From positions 699,652 to 763,651 of the forward strand of contig NZ_VDZH01000002.1 in the NCBI RefSeq assembly GCF_007673235.1: a stretch of 64,000 bases of DNA, in the 5' to 3' direction. The position numbers and the translations under genes were made by a program. This stretch comes from Curtobacterium pusillum (GTDB taxonomy: Bacteria; Actinomycetota; Actinomycetes; Actinomycetales; Microbacteriaceae). Position 1 is the stretch's first letter. The number at the start of each line of letters is the position of its first letter. Of the stretch, positions 24,606-32,745 are shown piece after piece. The notes beneath the pieces are model-generated. The model was not told where the DNA came from, searched no databases, and saw only the letters and a program-made list of their open reading frames with translations.

Positions 24606-26188
24606 CGACCCGGTTGCTCCACCCACTCGTCGGCGTCGGCGTCGTGCTCCTGCACGGTGTCGGCGCCGATCTGCGTCCGGCGGGGCACCTGGACCAGGGC
24701 GACGAGGAGCCCGACGGCGGTCGCGACGACGAGGACGGCGACCGACCACACCGGGCCCGGACCGAACGTGGCGAAGCGGGTGAGTCCCTCGGCCGTCACC
24801 GGACCGCGGGCGGCGTTCCAGAACCACGACGCCACCACGGCGAGGCCGTACCACCCGATGACGACGGAGCCGACCGCGAGCACCGTGGCGAGCACCCGTC
24901 GACCGCCGGCGGTGCGCGGGATCCGACGCCACGCGACCGCGCTGATCGCGATGAGGCAGACGATCGCGGGGAAGTAGTAGCGGCCCTGGGTGGCCGACAC
25001 GAACGTCGTCGTCAGGTAGGCGTTCGCGCTCGTCCAGGTCTGCCCGGCGACGAGCAGGGCGGGGAACACCGCCAGGCACACCACTGCGCGTCGTTCCGGA
25101 CCGCGTCGGAAGCCCCACACCAGGACCACGCCGAGCGCCACGATCGTGAGGACGGCCGTGAGCACCGCACCGATCGTCACCTGGGCGCTCCCGCCCGGGC
25201 TGCCCCAGAACGTCCGCGTGATCGTGCCCCAGCTGACGTCGAGGAACCGCAGCAGGCTCGGGCCCTCGCCCGGCGGGAACGGCATCGGCGGGTGGTACTG
25301 CTCGTAGCCGTTCGGCTGCAGCTGGTGGTACGTGACGAGGTTGTGCAGCCACCACCAGGCACCGACGAGCGCGGCGATCCCGAGCGTCACCACCGTCCGG
25401 CCCGCGCGACGGAGGAACGGCACCGCTCCCGATCCGGCGACGAGCACCACGACGGCGACGAAGGGGATCGCCGGCAGCCCGGTGCCCTTCATCCAGATCA
25501 GGGCGCCGAGTGCGACGCCAAGGCCGAGGAGGGTGCGCCGCCGCAGGTCGCCGGTGAGCATCCGCGTCGCCAGCCAGGTGACGACGGCCCCGAACAGCAT
25601 CACGGGGGCGTCGTTCGAGACCGACGACGCGATGGACGCGAGCTGCGGTGTCGCGAACAGCGCGAGGGCGCCGACGAGGGCCGCGCGCGGGGAACGCGTC
25701 AGGCGGCGGACGGTCGCCCACGCCAGCAGGGGCAGCGCCGTCGCCCAGAGGACGTCGACCAGCCGCAGGACCTCGACCGCACGGTCCCAACGCAGGTCGC
25801 CGTAGTGCGCCAGCCGGAGGGCGGCGGCCCCGACGAGGTACGCCGTCGGCGGGTGCTGCGTCATCTGGTCGACGGTCTCCGACGTCCCCGGTGCCTTCTC
25901 GAGCAGTTCGGAGACGGTGGACCGCGAGGCCGCGGGCTGCGTGGCCTCCTGCTGCTGGGCGACCATCACGGCGTTCAGGATCCGCAGGTCGCCGGGCGGC
26001 GCCCAGGCGTTGCCGAGGGCCACCTGCACGGTCGCGTCGACGTGGGCACGCTCGTCCGGAGCCTGGAACACGGGGACGACGAGCGCCCACACGACGAGCC
26101 AGAGGGCGAAGGCGGCGGTGACGATCGCGATCGTCACCCGCTCCCACACTGCGACCCGGGGATGGACGTCGACGGGCTCGGTGTGCAT
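24602..26188 (-). CDS. DUF2142 multi-spanning membrane protein, GT-C-like
   Basis: A 528-residue protein with about eleven to twelve hydrophobic segments. QAPDERAHV (42-50), right after the first membrane segment, is the DUF2142 hallmark. An acidic pair in the first outer loop is also the usual catalytic feature of GT-C glycosyltransferases that use polyprenyl-phosphate sugars. A long outer loop (about 60-110) with HPPTAYLVGA follows. It probably transfers a sugar onto an envelope polymer or is a polysaccharide assembly protein; the substrate is unknown. GGAG lies 10 nt before the ATG. It is followed by the convergent ugd, with shared stop bases. Confidence 0.75.
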   Translation of the reverse strand: MHTEPVDVHPRVAVWERVTIAIVTAAFALWLVVWALVVPVFQAPDERAHVDATVQVALGNAWAPPGDLRILNAVMVAQQQEATQPAASRSTVSELLEKAPGTSETVDQMTQHPPTAYLVGAAALRLAHYGDLRWDRAVEVLRLVDVLWATALPLLAWATVRRLTRSPRAALVGALALFATPQLASIASSVSNDAPVMLFGAVVTWLATRMLTGDLRRRTLLGLGVALGALIWMKGTGLPAIPFVAVVVLVAGSGAVPFLRRAGRTVVTLGIAALVGAWWWLHNLVTYHQLQPNGYEQYHPPMPFPPGEGPSLLRFLDVSWGTITRTFWGSPGGSAQVTIGAVLTAVLTIVALGVVLVWGFRRGPERRAVVCLAVFPALLVAGQTWTSANAYLTTTFVSATQGRYYFPAIVCLIAISAVAWRRIPRTAGGRRVLATVLAVGSVVIGWYGLAVVASWFWNAARGPVTAEGLTRFATFGPGPVWSVAVLVVATAVGLLVALVQVPRRTQIGADTVQEHDADADEWVEQPGR

Positions 26189-26227
26189 GCGTGGTGCTCC
26201 TGGGTCGGGGGACGCGACCCGACGATC

Positions 26228-26761
26228 CTACGGGGCGGTGACCCGTTCGCCGTCGGCGCTCGTCGCGCCGGAGTCCGCTGTGCCGGCGCCGGAGTCCGCT
26301 GCGTCGGCGCGCGTCGGGTCCGCCGGCCGACGGCCGCCCCGCTCGGGGTGGTAGACCCACACCTTGTACAGCCAGAACCGGAAGGCCGTCCCGAGCACCA
26401 GGCCGATCACGTTGCCCGAGATGTTGTCCGCCAGCGCCGACGTGAGTCCGAGCACGTAGTGCGAGATGCCGAGGCAGCCGAGCGAGATGACCATGCCGCC
26501 CAGGGACACGATCACGAACTCGACGCCCTCGCGGGTCGCGACGCTCCGGCGCTGGTCGCGGAACGTCCAGTAGCGGTTGCCCATCCAGTTGACGAAGATC
26601 GCGACGACGGTCGACGCCACCTTCGCCCAGAACGGTCCGGAGTGGACCTCGTCCGGGCTCAGCACCGTCGCGCGCAGGATGTTGAAGATCGTCGTGTCCA
26701 CGACGAAGCCGACGGCGCCGACGACACCGAAGCGAGCCAGCTGGGCAATCAGTCGCCGCAC
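26228..26761 (-). CDS. GtrA-family membrane protein
   Basis: A 177-residue protein with four hydrophobic segments and the GtrA signature (LARFGVVGAVGFVVDTTIFN at the start, FVNWMGNRYWTFRDQR between segments 2 and 3). GtrA/GtcA proteins are thought to flip polyprenyl-phosphate-linked sugars across the membrane for outer glycosylation. A GTG start was chosen because GGAG lies 5 nt before it and the chain then begins at the conserved RLIAQLARFG. A longer start at 26893 would add 44 poorly conserved residues and nearly meet purK. TACAAT (26844-26849, minus strand) is a plausible -10. A variable proline/glutamate-rich tail follows the last segment. Confidence 0.85.
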   Translation of the reverse strand: MRRLIAQLARFGVVGAVGFVVDTTIFNILRATVLSPDEVHSGPFWAKVASTVVAIFVNWMGNRYWTFRDQRRSVATREGVEFVIVSLGGMVISLGCLGISHYVLGLTSALADNISGNVIGLVLGTAFRFWLYKVWVYHPERGGRRPADPTRADAADSGAGTADSGATSADGERVTAP

Positions 26762-26843
26762 GGTGTCTCCATGGTCCGTAGAGTTGTCGCTGGTCGTGCT
26801 CCGTTCGCCGACCGGCGGTCGCACACTGGCGACCCGAACAGCG

Positions 26844-26849
26844 ATTGTA
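26844..26849 (-). promoter_or_regulatory. -10-like TACAAT upstream of the GtrA gene
   Basis: TACAAT on the minus strand, about 83 nt before the GTG at 26761. The same CTACAATCG string occurs upstream of rfbB. No convincing -35. Confidence 0.3.
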
Positions 26850-26898
26850 GACAGCGCGTTCTCACCGGGCGGTGTGAACGACGGAAGGAACACACAGC

Positions 26899-28035
26899 AT
26901 GGCGTTGCGCGTCGGGGTCATCGGTGGAGGACAGCTGGCACGGATGATGGTGCCCGCAGCGGTCGAGCTCGGACTCGACATCCGGGTGCTCGCCGAGGGG
27001 CCGGGCATGTCGGCGGCGATCGCGGCCACCGCGGAGGGCGACTACCACGACGTCGACTCCGTGCTCGCGTTCGCGCGGGACGTCGACGTCGTCACCTTCG
27101 ACCACGAGCACGTCCCGCAGGACGTCCTCCGCGCCCTCGTCGACGCCGGTGTCGCCGTGCGTCCCGGCCCGGACGCACTCGCCGTCGCGCAGGACAAGAT
27201 CACGATGCGCACGCGCCTGTCCGAGCTCGGGCTGCCGGTGCCGGACTGGGCCGCGGTGCAGGACCCCGACGAGCTGCAGGCGTTCCTCGACGACCACGGC
27301 GGCCGAGCCGTCGTGAAGACCGCGCGCGGCGGGTACGACGGCAAGGGGGTCCGCGTGGTGTCCGACCCCGCCGACGTCTCCGACTGGTTCATCGCGGTCG
27401 CCGAGGCCGGCGGCGGGCAGGCACTGCTCGTCGAGGAACTCGTGCCCTTCACCCGGGAGCTCGCCCAGTCCGTCGCCCGTCGCCCCTCCGGCGAGGTCGT
27501 CGCCTGGCCGCTCGTCGAGACCGTGCAGCGCGACGGCGTCTGCGCCGAGGTGTTCGCCCCGGCGCCGGACAGCGCCGGACGGATCGCCGACGTGGCCGAG
27601 GACATCGCGGTGCGCATCGCGACCGAACTCGGTGTCACGGGGGTGCTCGCGGTCGAGCTGTTCCAGACCGACGACGAGCGGATCCTCATCAACGAGCTCG
27701 CCATGCGCCCGCACAACACCGGCCACTGGACGATCGACGGTGCCACGACGAGCCAGTTCGAGCAGCACCTCCGCGCCGTCCTCGACCTGCCGCTCGGCGC
27801 GACCGGAGCGCACGCGCCCGTCGCCGTGATGATCAACGTCCTCGGCGGCCCGGCGGACGGCGACCTCGCGGCGCGGTACCCGGGCGCGCTCGAGGCCTTC
27901 CCCGAGGCGAAGTACCACTTCTACGGCAAGGCCCCGCGACCCGGCCGGAAGATCGGGCACGTGACGGTGATCGGCGAGGACGTCGACGACGTCACGTACC
28001 GGGCACGCTCCGCCGCGGCGCACTTCGACGACTGA
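26899..28035 (+). CDS. purK: N5-carboxyaminoimidazole ribonucleotide synthase
   Basis: A 378-residue ATP-grasp enzyme making N5-CAIR from AIR, bicarbonate and ATP in purine synthesis. GVIGGGQLARMM opens the N-terminal domain, and DVDVVTFDHEHV matches the family's T(F/Y)E-type segment with Asp for the usual Glu. KTARGGYDGKGV is the ATP loop, and the C-terminal segment has INELAMRPHNTGHWTIDG, the ligand-binding signature. Start: ATG after GGAAGGAA. Its product is used by PurE, whose gene lies 2.9 kb downstream, separated by a glycosidase and a glycosyltransferase gene; in relatives the two are usually adjacent. Confidence 0.94.
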   Translation: MALRVGVIGGGQLARMMVPAAVELGLDIRVLAEGPGMSAAIAATAEGDYHDVDSVLAFARDVDVVTFDHEHVPQDVLRALVDAGVAVRPGPDALAVAQDKITMRTRLSELGLPVPDWAAVQDPDELQAFLDDHGGRAVVKTARGGYDGKGVRVVSDPADVSDWFIAVAEAGGGQALLVEELVPFTRELAQSVARRPSGEVVAWPLVETVQRDGVCAEVFAPAPDSAGRIADVAEDIAVRIATELGVTGVLAVELFQTDDERILINELAMRPHNTGHWTIDGATTSQFEQHLRAVLDLPLGATGAHAPVAVMINVLGGPADGDLAARYPGALEAFPEAKYHFYGKAPRPGRKIGHVTVIGEDVDDVTYRARSAAAHFDD

Positions 28036-28072
28036 CGCCGCCCGGCGTCGGTCCGCCGAAGCGCGGACACCT

Positions 28073-28091
28073 GATCGGGTGGCACCCGATC
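28073..28091. other. inverted repeat between purK and the GH6 gene
   Basis: GATCGGGTG (28073-28081) and CACCCGATC (28083-28091), a perfect 9-bp inverted repeat about a single base. It could be the purK terminator or an operator for the secreted glycosidase. Its nearly loop-free symmetry favours a protein-binding site. Confidence 0.4.
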
Positions 28092-28165
28092 TGGCGTGTG
28101 GACGCCGTCGTGACCGGCGTGCTCCCATGGACGGGTCAGAGGTCGACCAGTCCCGGGAGTTCGTC

Positions 28166-29536
28166 ATGCGCCGCACCACCCTGCTCGGCACGACCGGGGC
28201 GCTCAGCGCACTCCTCGCGCTCACCGCAGCGGCGCTGACGCCCACCACCGCGTCCGCGGCGGTCAGCGCCGCGACGATCCGGTCCGCGTCGGCCGCCACC
28301 CTCTACGGCGCCGGCCCGTACCGCTCGGACACCAGCGAAGCCGCGAGGCAGGCCACCGCCCTCGCCACGAGCGACCCGGCCGGAGCCGCCGCGGCGCGCA
28401 CCATCGCCCAGTACCCGGTGGCCACCTGGCTCGGCGACTGGACCCAGGGCGCCACGCTCACGAAGACGATCGACGCCGCCGTCGCCGGTGCCGAACGCAC
28501 CGGGACGACCCCGGTCTTCGTCACCTACGCGATCCCGCAGCGTGACTGCGGCGGGTACTCCGCCGGCGGGTTCGACGAGGCCACCTACGACGCCTGGGTC
28601 GACCAGATCGCGGCGCGGCTGACCGGACACCGGGCCGCCGTCGTCGTCGAACCGGACTCCCTCGCGATGCTCAGCAACGCCGCGTGCAGCGCGACGCTCG
28701 ACCAGCAGCGTTACCGGATCCTCTCGCGCGAGGTCGACGCCTTCACGGCCGCCGGGGTCCCCGCCTACCTCGACGCCGGCAACTCGAACTGGGTGCCGCC
28801 CGCGGTCATGGCGGCGCGGCTCGACAGTGCCGGCGTGCGCCGGGCGCGGGGCTTCTTCACGAACGTCGCGAACTACTACCCGACGGCACAGGAGCAGGCG
28901 TACGCCGAGAAGGTCTCCGCTGCGACCGGGGGTTCGCACTACGTCGTCGACACCTCGCGGAACGGCCGCGGGTGGCGCGGGACCTGGTGCAACGGTCCGG
29001 GCTCCGGCCTCGGGACCTCGCCGCGCGTCGTCGCGGACGGCACCGGGCTCGACGCGCTGCTGTGGGTGAAGACGCCCGGCGCGAGCGACGGGACTTGCAA
29101 CGGCGGGCCGGCCGCGGGGAAGTGGTGGTCCACGTTCGCGCAGGCGCTCGTCGCGAACGCGCAGCTCGGCACCCAGGCGACGGCACCGGCGGCGACTCCG
29201 GCCGTCCCAGCGCCGGCGGTCGCCCCGACCGCGCACCGCGACCGCATCGCCTCGGGAGCGTCCCGTCGCGTCACCGTCTCGGGCTGGGCGTTCGACCGCG
29301 ACGACCTCAGCAAGGCGGTGACGATGCGCGTCGTCGTCGCCGGTAAGGTGGTCGGCACGACGGCGGCGAGGACGTCGCGACCGGACGTCGACCGTGTGTA
29401 CGGGGTCGGCCCGTCGCACGGTTTCACCGTGACGGTCGCCGTCCCGAGCGGACGCCGGAGTGTCTGCCTGACCGCCGTCGGGATCGGGCGCGGGGGAGAC
29501 ACGTCGATCGGCTGCGCGACCGTCATCGTGCGCTGA
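28166..29536 (+). CDS. secreted glycoside hydrolase family 6 (beta-1,4-glucanase)
   Basis: A 456-residue exported enzyme. Residues 1-33 are a signal peptide (basic start, LSALLALTAAAL, cleavage near TASA). The GH6 domain (about 40-335) shows D127 in QRDCGGYSAGG, the proton donor D164 in VVVEPDSLAML, DTSRNGRG, and LLWVKTPGASDG. The last normally reads PGESDG, so the Glu is replaced by Ala here. Two disulphide-type cysteine pairs are present. After a linker rich in Ala/Pro, a C-terminal module (about 365-456) with GWAFDRDDLSKAVTMRVVVAG matches the repeats of the large surface protein at 50322-52835. It likely acts on cellulose or mixed glucans outside the cell. GGGAG lies 6 nt before the ATG. 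Confidence 0.88.
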   Translation: MRRTTLLGTTGALSALLALTAAALTPTTASAAVSAATIRSASAATLYGAGPYRSDTSEAARQATALATSDPAGAAAARTIAQYPVATWLGDWTQGATLTKTIDAAVAGAERTGTTPVFVTYAIPQRDCGGYSAGGFDEATYDAWVDQIAARLTGHRAAVVVEPDSLAMLSNAACSATLDQQRYRILSREVDAFTAAGVPAYLDAGNSNWVPPAVMAARLDSAGVRRARGFFTNVANYYPTAQEQAYAEKVSAATGGSHYVVDTSRNGRGWRGTWCNGPGSGLGTSPRVVADGTGLDALLWVKTPGASDGTCNGGPAAGKWWSTFAQALVANAQLGTQATAPAATPAVPAPAVAPTAHRDRIASGASRRVTVSGWAFDRDDLSKAVTMRVVVAGKVVGTTAARTSRPDVDRVYGVGPSHGFTVTVAVPSGRRSVCLTAVGIGRGGDTSIGCATVIVR

Positions 29537-29560
29537 CCGGCCGGCGGCGCCAGTCGTCCC

Positions 29561-29786
29561 GAGCGGGCCGTTTTCGTCCCGTTCGGCGCGCGCGACCGGC
29601 GGCTTCTGCCCGCTCTGCGCGCGGCGGGCGGCGTGTCCTGCCCGTTCGGTGGCCGGGGCCGGGGCGGGTCTGACTGGAGGCGCGTGGCGGCCCCGCACCG
29701 TGCCTCCCGTCCGATCCCGCTCACCCGAGCGGGCGGTTCTCGTCTCGTTCGGCGCGTGGGACCGGCCGCTTCTGCCCGCTCGGCGT
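29561..29786. repeat. direct repeats flanking a palindromic element
   Basis: A unit of about 55-60 bp starting GAGCGGGC at 29561 recurs at 29727 with about 49 of the first 55 bases identical. Each unit starts with GAGCGGGC and has GCCCGCTC inside, so each can form its own hairpin. Between them lies the GACTGGAGGCGCG palindrome (29672-29713). The 292-bp gap holds no supported gene. Confidence 0.75.
29672..29713. repeat. GACTGGAGGCGCG palindromic element
   Basis: GACTGGAGGCGCG (29672-29684) and the arm CGCACCGTGCCTCCCGTC (about 29694-29712) in the gap between the GH6 and glycosyltransferase genes. It lies on the same strand order as the 19399 copy. Confidence 0.75.
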
Positions 29787-29828
29787 GCGGCGTGCATGCC
29801 GTGCACCCCGGTACGGAAGAATGGCCGC

Positions 29829-30941
29829 ATGCCGCGTGATCTCGCCCGCCGCGCCGTCAGGCGTCTCCGCCGTGTCCTCGGCGGCACCCCGCCGACGCCG
29901 CCCGCGGTCCCGGCTGCGCCGGTCCCCGTGGTCGGCTACGTCGTCGCCGGAGGCGGCGGCGCCCATCCGGCGTCCGCGCACGTCCGGGTCGTCCGGCGGA
30001 CCGAACACCTCGCCGGCAGCGGGCGGGCCTCGGTCCGGCAGGTCGACCCGGTGACGTTCGTCGACGGGAGCGACGCGACGGACTACCGAGCCGTACTGGT
30101 GCAGCGGGACGCCCTGCCCGTCGTGCTGGTCGCTCCGTTCCTGGCCGCCGCTGAGGCCCGCGGGATCCGCGTGGTGGCCGAGGTCGACGACGACTTCTTC
30201 ACCGAGTCCGGGCGGGCACGCCTCGCGCGCGCCGAGTACGACCCGAGCCGGCTCGCGTCCATCGATGCGCTCGTCCGGGGCGCGGACGTCGTCGTCGTCA
30301 GCACGGCAGAGCTCGCCTCGGTGGTCCGGCCGCTCGCGAGCCGGGTCGAGGTGGTCCCGAACGCGCTGGACCCCGGCATCTGGACGCCGGGCGACCCCGT
30401 CGTCGACGACGACCTGCGCACCGACGAACACCGCGTCCTCTACATGGGCACGATGACCCACACGGCTGACCTCGCGCTGCTCCGCGACGTGTTCACCGAC
30501 CTGGTCGCGTCGGACGGCCGTCCGGTCCGGCTCGAGGTGATCGGCGTCACCGACGACGCACCCGCCGACTGGTACCGACGGGTGGAGGTGCCGGACGGGC
30601 ACTACCCGGCGTTCGCGCGCTGGCTCGTCGACCACCGCACCCGGTGGCGTGCGGGGGTGGCTCCGCTGCGGGACGAGGAGTTCAACCGGGCGAAGAGTGA
30701 CCTCAAGGCCATCGAGTACACCGCGCTCGGCCTGCCCGCCGTGGTCTCGGACCGACCGTCCTACCGGATCGCACGGGACCACGGGATCACGGCCGTGCCG
30801 GACGACGTCACCGCGTGGCGGACCGCGGTGCGCGCCGCCGTGGATGCCGGTGTCGCCGACGACGCCACCGTGCGCTGGGTCCGCACCGACCGGACGATCG
30901 GCACCGACGGGGACACCTGGCGGGCCGTGCTGCTCGACTAG
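29829..30941 (+). CDS. glycosyltransferase, GT-B fold
   Basis: A 370-residue protein. A basic N-terminus (ARRAVRRLRRVLGG) precedes an N-terminal Rossmann half with DYRAVLVQRDALP and VVAEVDDDFF. The C-terminal half begins VLYMGTMTHTADLALL and includes the donor-binding FNRAKSDLKAIEYTALGLPAVVSDRPSY, typical of Glycos_transf_1-like enzymes lacking a long EX7E motif. It probably adds a sugar to an envelope glycan; donor and acceptor are unknown. ATG chosen after GGAAG. Its stop overlaps the -10 box of purE. Confidence 0.75.
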   Translation: MPRDLARRAVRRLRRVLGGTPPTPPAVPAAPVPVVGYVVAGGGGAHPASAHVRVVRRTEHLAGSGRASVRQVDPVTFVDGSDATDYRAVLVQRDALPVVLVAPFLAAAEARGIRVVAEVDDDFFTESGRARLARAEYDPSRLASIDALVRGADVVVVSTAELASVVRPLASRVEVVPNALDPGIWTPGDPVVDDDLRTDEHRVLYMGTMTHTADLALLRDVFTDLVASDGRPVRLEVIGVTDDAPADWYRRVEVPDGHYPAFARWLVDHRTRWRAGVAPLRDEEFNRAKSDLKAIEYTALGLPAVVSDRPSYRIARDHGITAVPDDVTAWRTAVRAAVDAGVADDATVRWVRTDRTIGTDGDTWRAVLLD

Positions 30942-30944
30942 GCT
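30939..30944 (+). promoter_or_regulatory. -10 box for a leaderless purE transcript
   Basis: TAGGCT overlapping the stop codon of the preceding gene, 6 nt before the GTG at 30951. purE can therefore be transcribed independently of the inserted glycan genes. Confidence 0.5.
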
Positions 30945-30950
30945 CGTGCC

Positions 30951-31463
30951 GTGACCGACTCCGCCGCGCCCGTCCAGCCGCTCGTCTCGATCATCATGGG
31001 GTCCGACTCCGACTGGCCCACCATGCGTGCCGCCGCGGAGACCCTCGACGAACTCGGGATCCCCTACGAGGCCGACGTCGTCTCGGCGCACCGGACGCCC
31101 GACAAGATGGTCCGTTTCGCCCGCGCCGCTGCCGGACGGGGGATCCGCGTGGTGATCGCGGGGGCCGGGGGAGCGGCACACCTGCCGGGCATGGTCGCCT
31201 CGATGACGACGCTCCCGGTGATCGGTGTGCCGGTGCAGCTCGCGCGCCTGGACGGCCTCGACTCGCTGCTGTCGATCGTGCAGATGCCGGCGGGCATCCC
31301 GGTCGCGACGGTGGCGATCAACGGAGCGGCGAACGCCGGGCTGCTCGCGGCGCGGATCATCGGCTCGGCGGACGCCACCGTGGCGGAGCGGCTCGCGGCC
31401 CACGCCGCCGCGCTCGAGCAGGTCGTCGAGGAGAAGGCGGCGCGCCTGCGCGACGCGCTCTGA
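30951..31463 (+). CDS. purE: N5-carboxyaminoimidazole ribonucleotide mutase
   Basis: A 170-residue class I PurE converting N5-CAIR to [17 protein letters not shown] near the N-terminus, [15 protein letters not shown] with the catalytic His region, and [28 protein letters not shown] are all standard. GTG start. It completes the purK/purE step although the two genes are not adjacent here. The stop lies inside a hairpin shared with the convergent glycosyltransferase gene. Confidence 0.95.
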   Translation: MTDSAAPVQPLVSIIMGSDSDWPTMRAAAETLDELGIPYEADVVSAHRTPDKMVRFARAAAGRGIRVVIAGAGGAAHLPGMVASMTTLPVIGVPVQLARLDGLDSLLSIVQMPAGIPVATVAINGAANAGLLAARIIGSADATVAERLAAHAAALEQVVEEKAARLRDAL

Positions 31464-31494
31464 CGGCCGTCCGCGCGGTCGCGCGGGGTCAGAG
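31458..31494. terminator. two-way hairpin containing both stop codons
   Basis: CTCTGAC (31458-31464) pairs with GTCAGAG (31488-31494). Inside it CCGCGC (31471-31476) pairs with GCGCGG (31481-31486). The purE stop and the glycosyltransferase stop are each within an arm, so the hairpin serves both convergent genes. Confidence 0.6.
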
Positions 31495-32631
31495 GTCGGC
31501 GTGCAGCTGCCAGGTCTCGTTGGCCGAGTCGGTCCAGTCGAACATCCGCGCGCGGTCCGGTCCGGCGACGGCGAGCTGCCCAGCGAGCAGCGGGTCGTTG
31601 ACGACCTGGTAGACGGCCTGCGCCAGACGCTCCGGGTAGGAGTCCCGCGGCTCGCGCGCCACCGTGACCCCGGCGTCGGACGCGACCTCGCGCACGGCGG
31701 CGTCGTCGGAGTGGATCACAGGCGTGCCGAAGCTCATCGCCTCGATCACCGGGAGCCCGAAACCCTCGGCGAAGCTCGGGAAGACGAACACCGTCGCCCG
31801 GTCGTACGCCACGGCGAGGTCGGCGTCGTCGACCCGCCCGAGGACCTTGACGCGGTCGCGGGAGAGCCCCGCGCGTTCGGCGGTGTCGTACACGTCGACG
31901 TCGCCCCATCCGTCGGGTCCGGCGACCACGAGCGGGACGTTAGCGGGCGCGTCCGGGTGCGCCATCGCCTCGATGAGCGCCCCGAGGCCCTTGCGCGGCT
32001 CGAGGGTCCCCACTGCGAGGACGTACCGGTCCGGCAGCCCGAGGCGGTCAGCACGCAGGTCGGCGTCCACCGGGGTGCGGAGCCGGCCGCTCGGCGCACC
32101 GCCGATGACCCGGAGCCGGTCGTCGAAGCGGTGGATCTCGTTGAGGGCCCCGGCGACCGCGTGGGTCGGGACGACGACGGCGTCCGCGTGCTTCCAGGCG
32201 CGTTTGACCATCGCACGGTGGAACTGCACCCCGCGGGGGGTCAGGGTCTCCGGGTTCGTCCACGGCACCACGTCGTGCACCGTGACGACCGTCTGCCGCC
32301 CCGGTTCGCTGAACCGGTTGTGCTTGACGAGGGGCGCGAGCACGCTCGGGGCGTGCACCATGCCGTGCGAGAGACCGCCGACGAAGCCGCCCTGCCACGC
32401 GAGCGAGAGCTCCCGCCGCGGAAGTGCCGTCTTCTCGAGATCGGCGAGGCCGGGGAGGAGAGTACGGACGTGGTCGAGTTCGTCCTTGCCGACCGCGGAG
32501 ACGACGCCGACGACGTCGCAACCGGACGGCGCGGTCTCGACGAGGTGCCTGGCGAGTTCCTCCGCGTAGCGGCCGATGCCACCAGGGACGGGGGCGACCA
32601 CCTGGTCCACGATCACGCGGAGCGTCGTCAT
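31489..32631 (-). CDS. glycosyltransferase family 4
   Basis: A 380-residue GT-B enzyme. The N-terminal acceptor half has PGGIGRYAEELARHL, and VHDVVPWTNPETLTPRG follows. The C-terminal donor half has LAVGTLEPRKGLGALIEAM and the EX7E motif FAEGFGLPVIEAMSFGTPVI, as in family 4 mannosyl- or rhamnosyltransferases. It ends with a conserved WTDSANETWQLH segment. It is likely one of the enzymes building the rhamnose-containing envelope glycan. ATG start. Divergent from the next glycosyltransferase, with about 115 bp between starts. Confidence 0.85.
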   Translation of the reverse strand: MTTLRVIVDQVVAPVPGGIGRYAEELARHLVETAPSGCDVVGVVSAVGKDELDHVRTLLPGLADLEKTALPRRELSLAWQGGFVGGLSHGMVHAPSVLAPLVKHNRFSEPGRQTVVTVHDVVPWTNPETLTPRGVQFHRAMVKRAWKHADAVVVPTHAVAGALNEIHRFDDRLRVIGGAPSGRLRTPVDADLRADRLGLPDRYVLAVGTLEPRKGLGALIEAMAHPDAPANVPLVVAGPDGWGDVDVYDTAERAGLSRDRVKVLGRVDDADLAVAYDRATVFVFPSFAEGFGLPVIEAMSFGTPVIHSDDAAVREVASDAGVTVAREPRDSYPERLAQAVYQVVNDPLLAGQLAVAGPDRARMFDWTDSANETWQLHADL

Positions 32632-32733
32632 TGCGAGGCGGTCCTTCCGTCGGTCGCGGACGGTGGGGCGGTCCGCGGAGGACCCGACCATACCAGGGCA
32701 GACCGGGAGCCCAGCGTGCGCACCGCGCCCCGG

Positions 32734-32739
32734 TAGGCT
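32734..32739 (+). promoter_or_regulatory. -10 box for a leaderless glycosyltransferase transcript
   Basis: TAGGCT, 6-nt gap (GGTCCG), then ATG at 32746. Same spacing and sequence as the purE and rfbC boxes. Confidence 0.5.
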
Positions 32740-32745
32740 GGTCCG

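Noticed and set aside
28073..28091. CebR-type cellulose operator upstream of the GH6 gene
   Set aside because: The known CebR palindrome centres on GAGCGCTC. GATCGGGTG/CACCCGATC does not match, so it is reported only as an inverted repeat.
29649..29828. 60-codon N-terminal extension of the glycosyltransferase at 29829
   Set aside because: The extension is translated repeat sequence (GACTGGAGGCGCG array) and has no conserved content. A better start with GGAAG lies at 29829.
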